Source of the DNA: DASWHX01 sp036397995
Lineage (GTDB): Bacteria > Bacteroidota > Bacteroidia > Cytophagales > Cyclobacteriaceae
Direction of reading: 5' to 3'
NCBI GenBank assembly: GCA_036397995.1
Contig: DASWHX010000252.1
Coordinates: 1 to 7,045, forward strand
Length of the DNA: 7,045 nt
This document shows positions 6,771 to 7,045 of this stretch, piece by piece. Positions within the stretch are counted from its first letter, which is position 1, and each line of letters begins with the position of its first letter. The notes under the pieces are model-generated. The model searched no databases. It saw nothing but the letters and a program-made list of their open reading frames with translations, and was not told where the DNA came from. Made by a program: the position numbers and the translations under genes.

Positions 6771-7045
6771 ATGAGAGTTAACACGAGAAAGGCTAGTTGT
6801 GTATTTGTATTTCTAATCTTTTGTGCTATAAAGGTTTATCCTCAATCCGGATTAACTTTTATTGGAACCGGCACGGATTGTTCCGTACTTCCGGATCCGG
6901 CTAACAATCCATTTACCGCGATGCTGCCACCGGTAGTTTCGCAACAGAATACCGCTGATACCCCATCCAAAGTTTTAGTAGTTGATGTAGATGGAGATGG
7001 AGTGCCTGAATCCATAGTAGCGGGGAAGTTTGGCAACAACCTGCG
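6771..7045 (+). CDS. Secreted FG-GAP repeat protein, N-terminal fragment (runs off the right edge)
   Basis: An ATG at 6771 opens a frame that stays open for 91 codons to the window edge. An in-frame TAA at 6756-6758 fixes the start, and the only other nearby ATG (6749) is out of frame. The product starts MRVNTRKASCVFVFLIFCAI and has a signal peptide likely cut before or near Gln25 (KVYPQ). A spacer follows, then an FG-GAP calcium loop at about residues 72-80, DVDGDGVPE, followed by SIVAG, the same blade form seen in the gene upstream. It is probably a second large propeller-bearing surface protein, possibly also ending in a T9SS sorting domain, but that end is not in the window. It lies 156 bp after the preceding stop, far enough for its own promoter, though none with the TAnnTTTG pattern was found. 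The start and secretion are well supported; the full architecture is not. Confidence 0.85.
   Translation, partial: MRVNTRKASCVFVFLIFCAIKVYPQSGLTFIGTGTDCSVLPDPANNPFTAMLPPVVSQQNTADTPSKVLVVDVDGDGVPESIVAGKFGNNL

Noticed and set aside
6842..7039. 65-codon minus-strand open frame at the right edge
   Set aside because: It is antisense to the FG-GAP gene starting at 6771, whose signal peptide and calcium loop are clear.

Overview
The window looks like chromosome from a Bacteroidota bacterium, most likely a gliding or surface-colonising Cytophagales-type lineage (the rank is inference). Three observations support this: a PorP/SprF-family type IX secretion (T9SS) outer-membrane protein, a secreted protein ending in a type B T9SS C-terminal domain (CHU_C / gliding-motility C-terminal type), and signal peptides cleaved before Gln, with AT-rich leaders that lack clear Shine-Dalgarno sequences.

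Left part (1-908, minus strand): the first 183 codons of a cobalamin-dependent methionine synthase homocysteine-binding domain (metH), running off the left edge. It is preceded by a well-formed SAM-I (S-box) riboswitch at about 603-701. Upstream of the riboswitch lies a 147-bp nested inverted-repeat element (755-901) that looks like a non-coding mobile element (MITE-like) or a large hairpin. Its right end stops 7 bp from the stop codon of the next gene.

Middle (909-1937): a minus-strand outer-membrane beta-barrel protein (PorT-like family) with a strongly basic C-terminal tail, then a 261-bp AT-rich divergent intergenic region containing a perfect 15-bp palindrome.

Right part (1938-7045, plus strand): a T9SS surface-protein locus. 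A PorP/SprF-like barrel carries an extra acidic linker and a SPOR-like peptidoglycan-binding domain. After 36 bp comes a 1066-residue secreted protein built as IPT/TIG domain, seven FG-GAP repeats (a predicted seven-bladed calcium-binding propeller), about six Ig/PKD-like domains, and a type B T9SS sorting domain. After another 156 bp, a second FG-GAP-containing secreted protein begins and runs off the right edge. The likely working model is that the SprF-like protein is the dedicated outer-membrane partner for export or surface anchoring of the neighbouring type B-CTD protein or proteins. This rests on known SprF-SprB genetics and on gene adjacency, not on direct evidence here.

No tRNA, rRNA, CRISPR array or transposase gene was seen.
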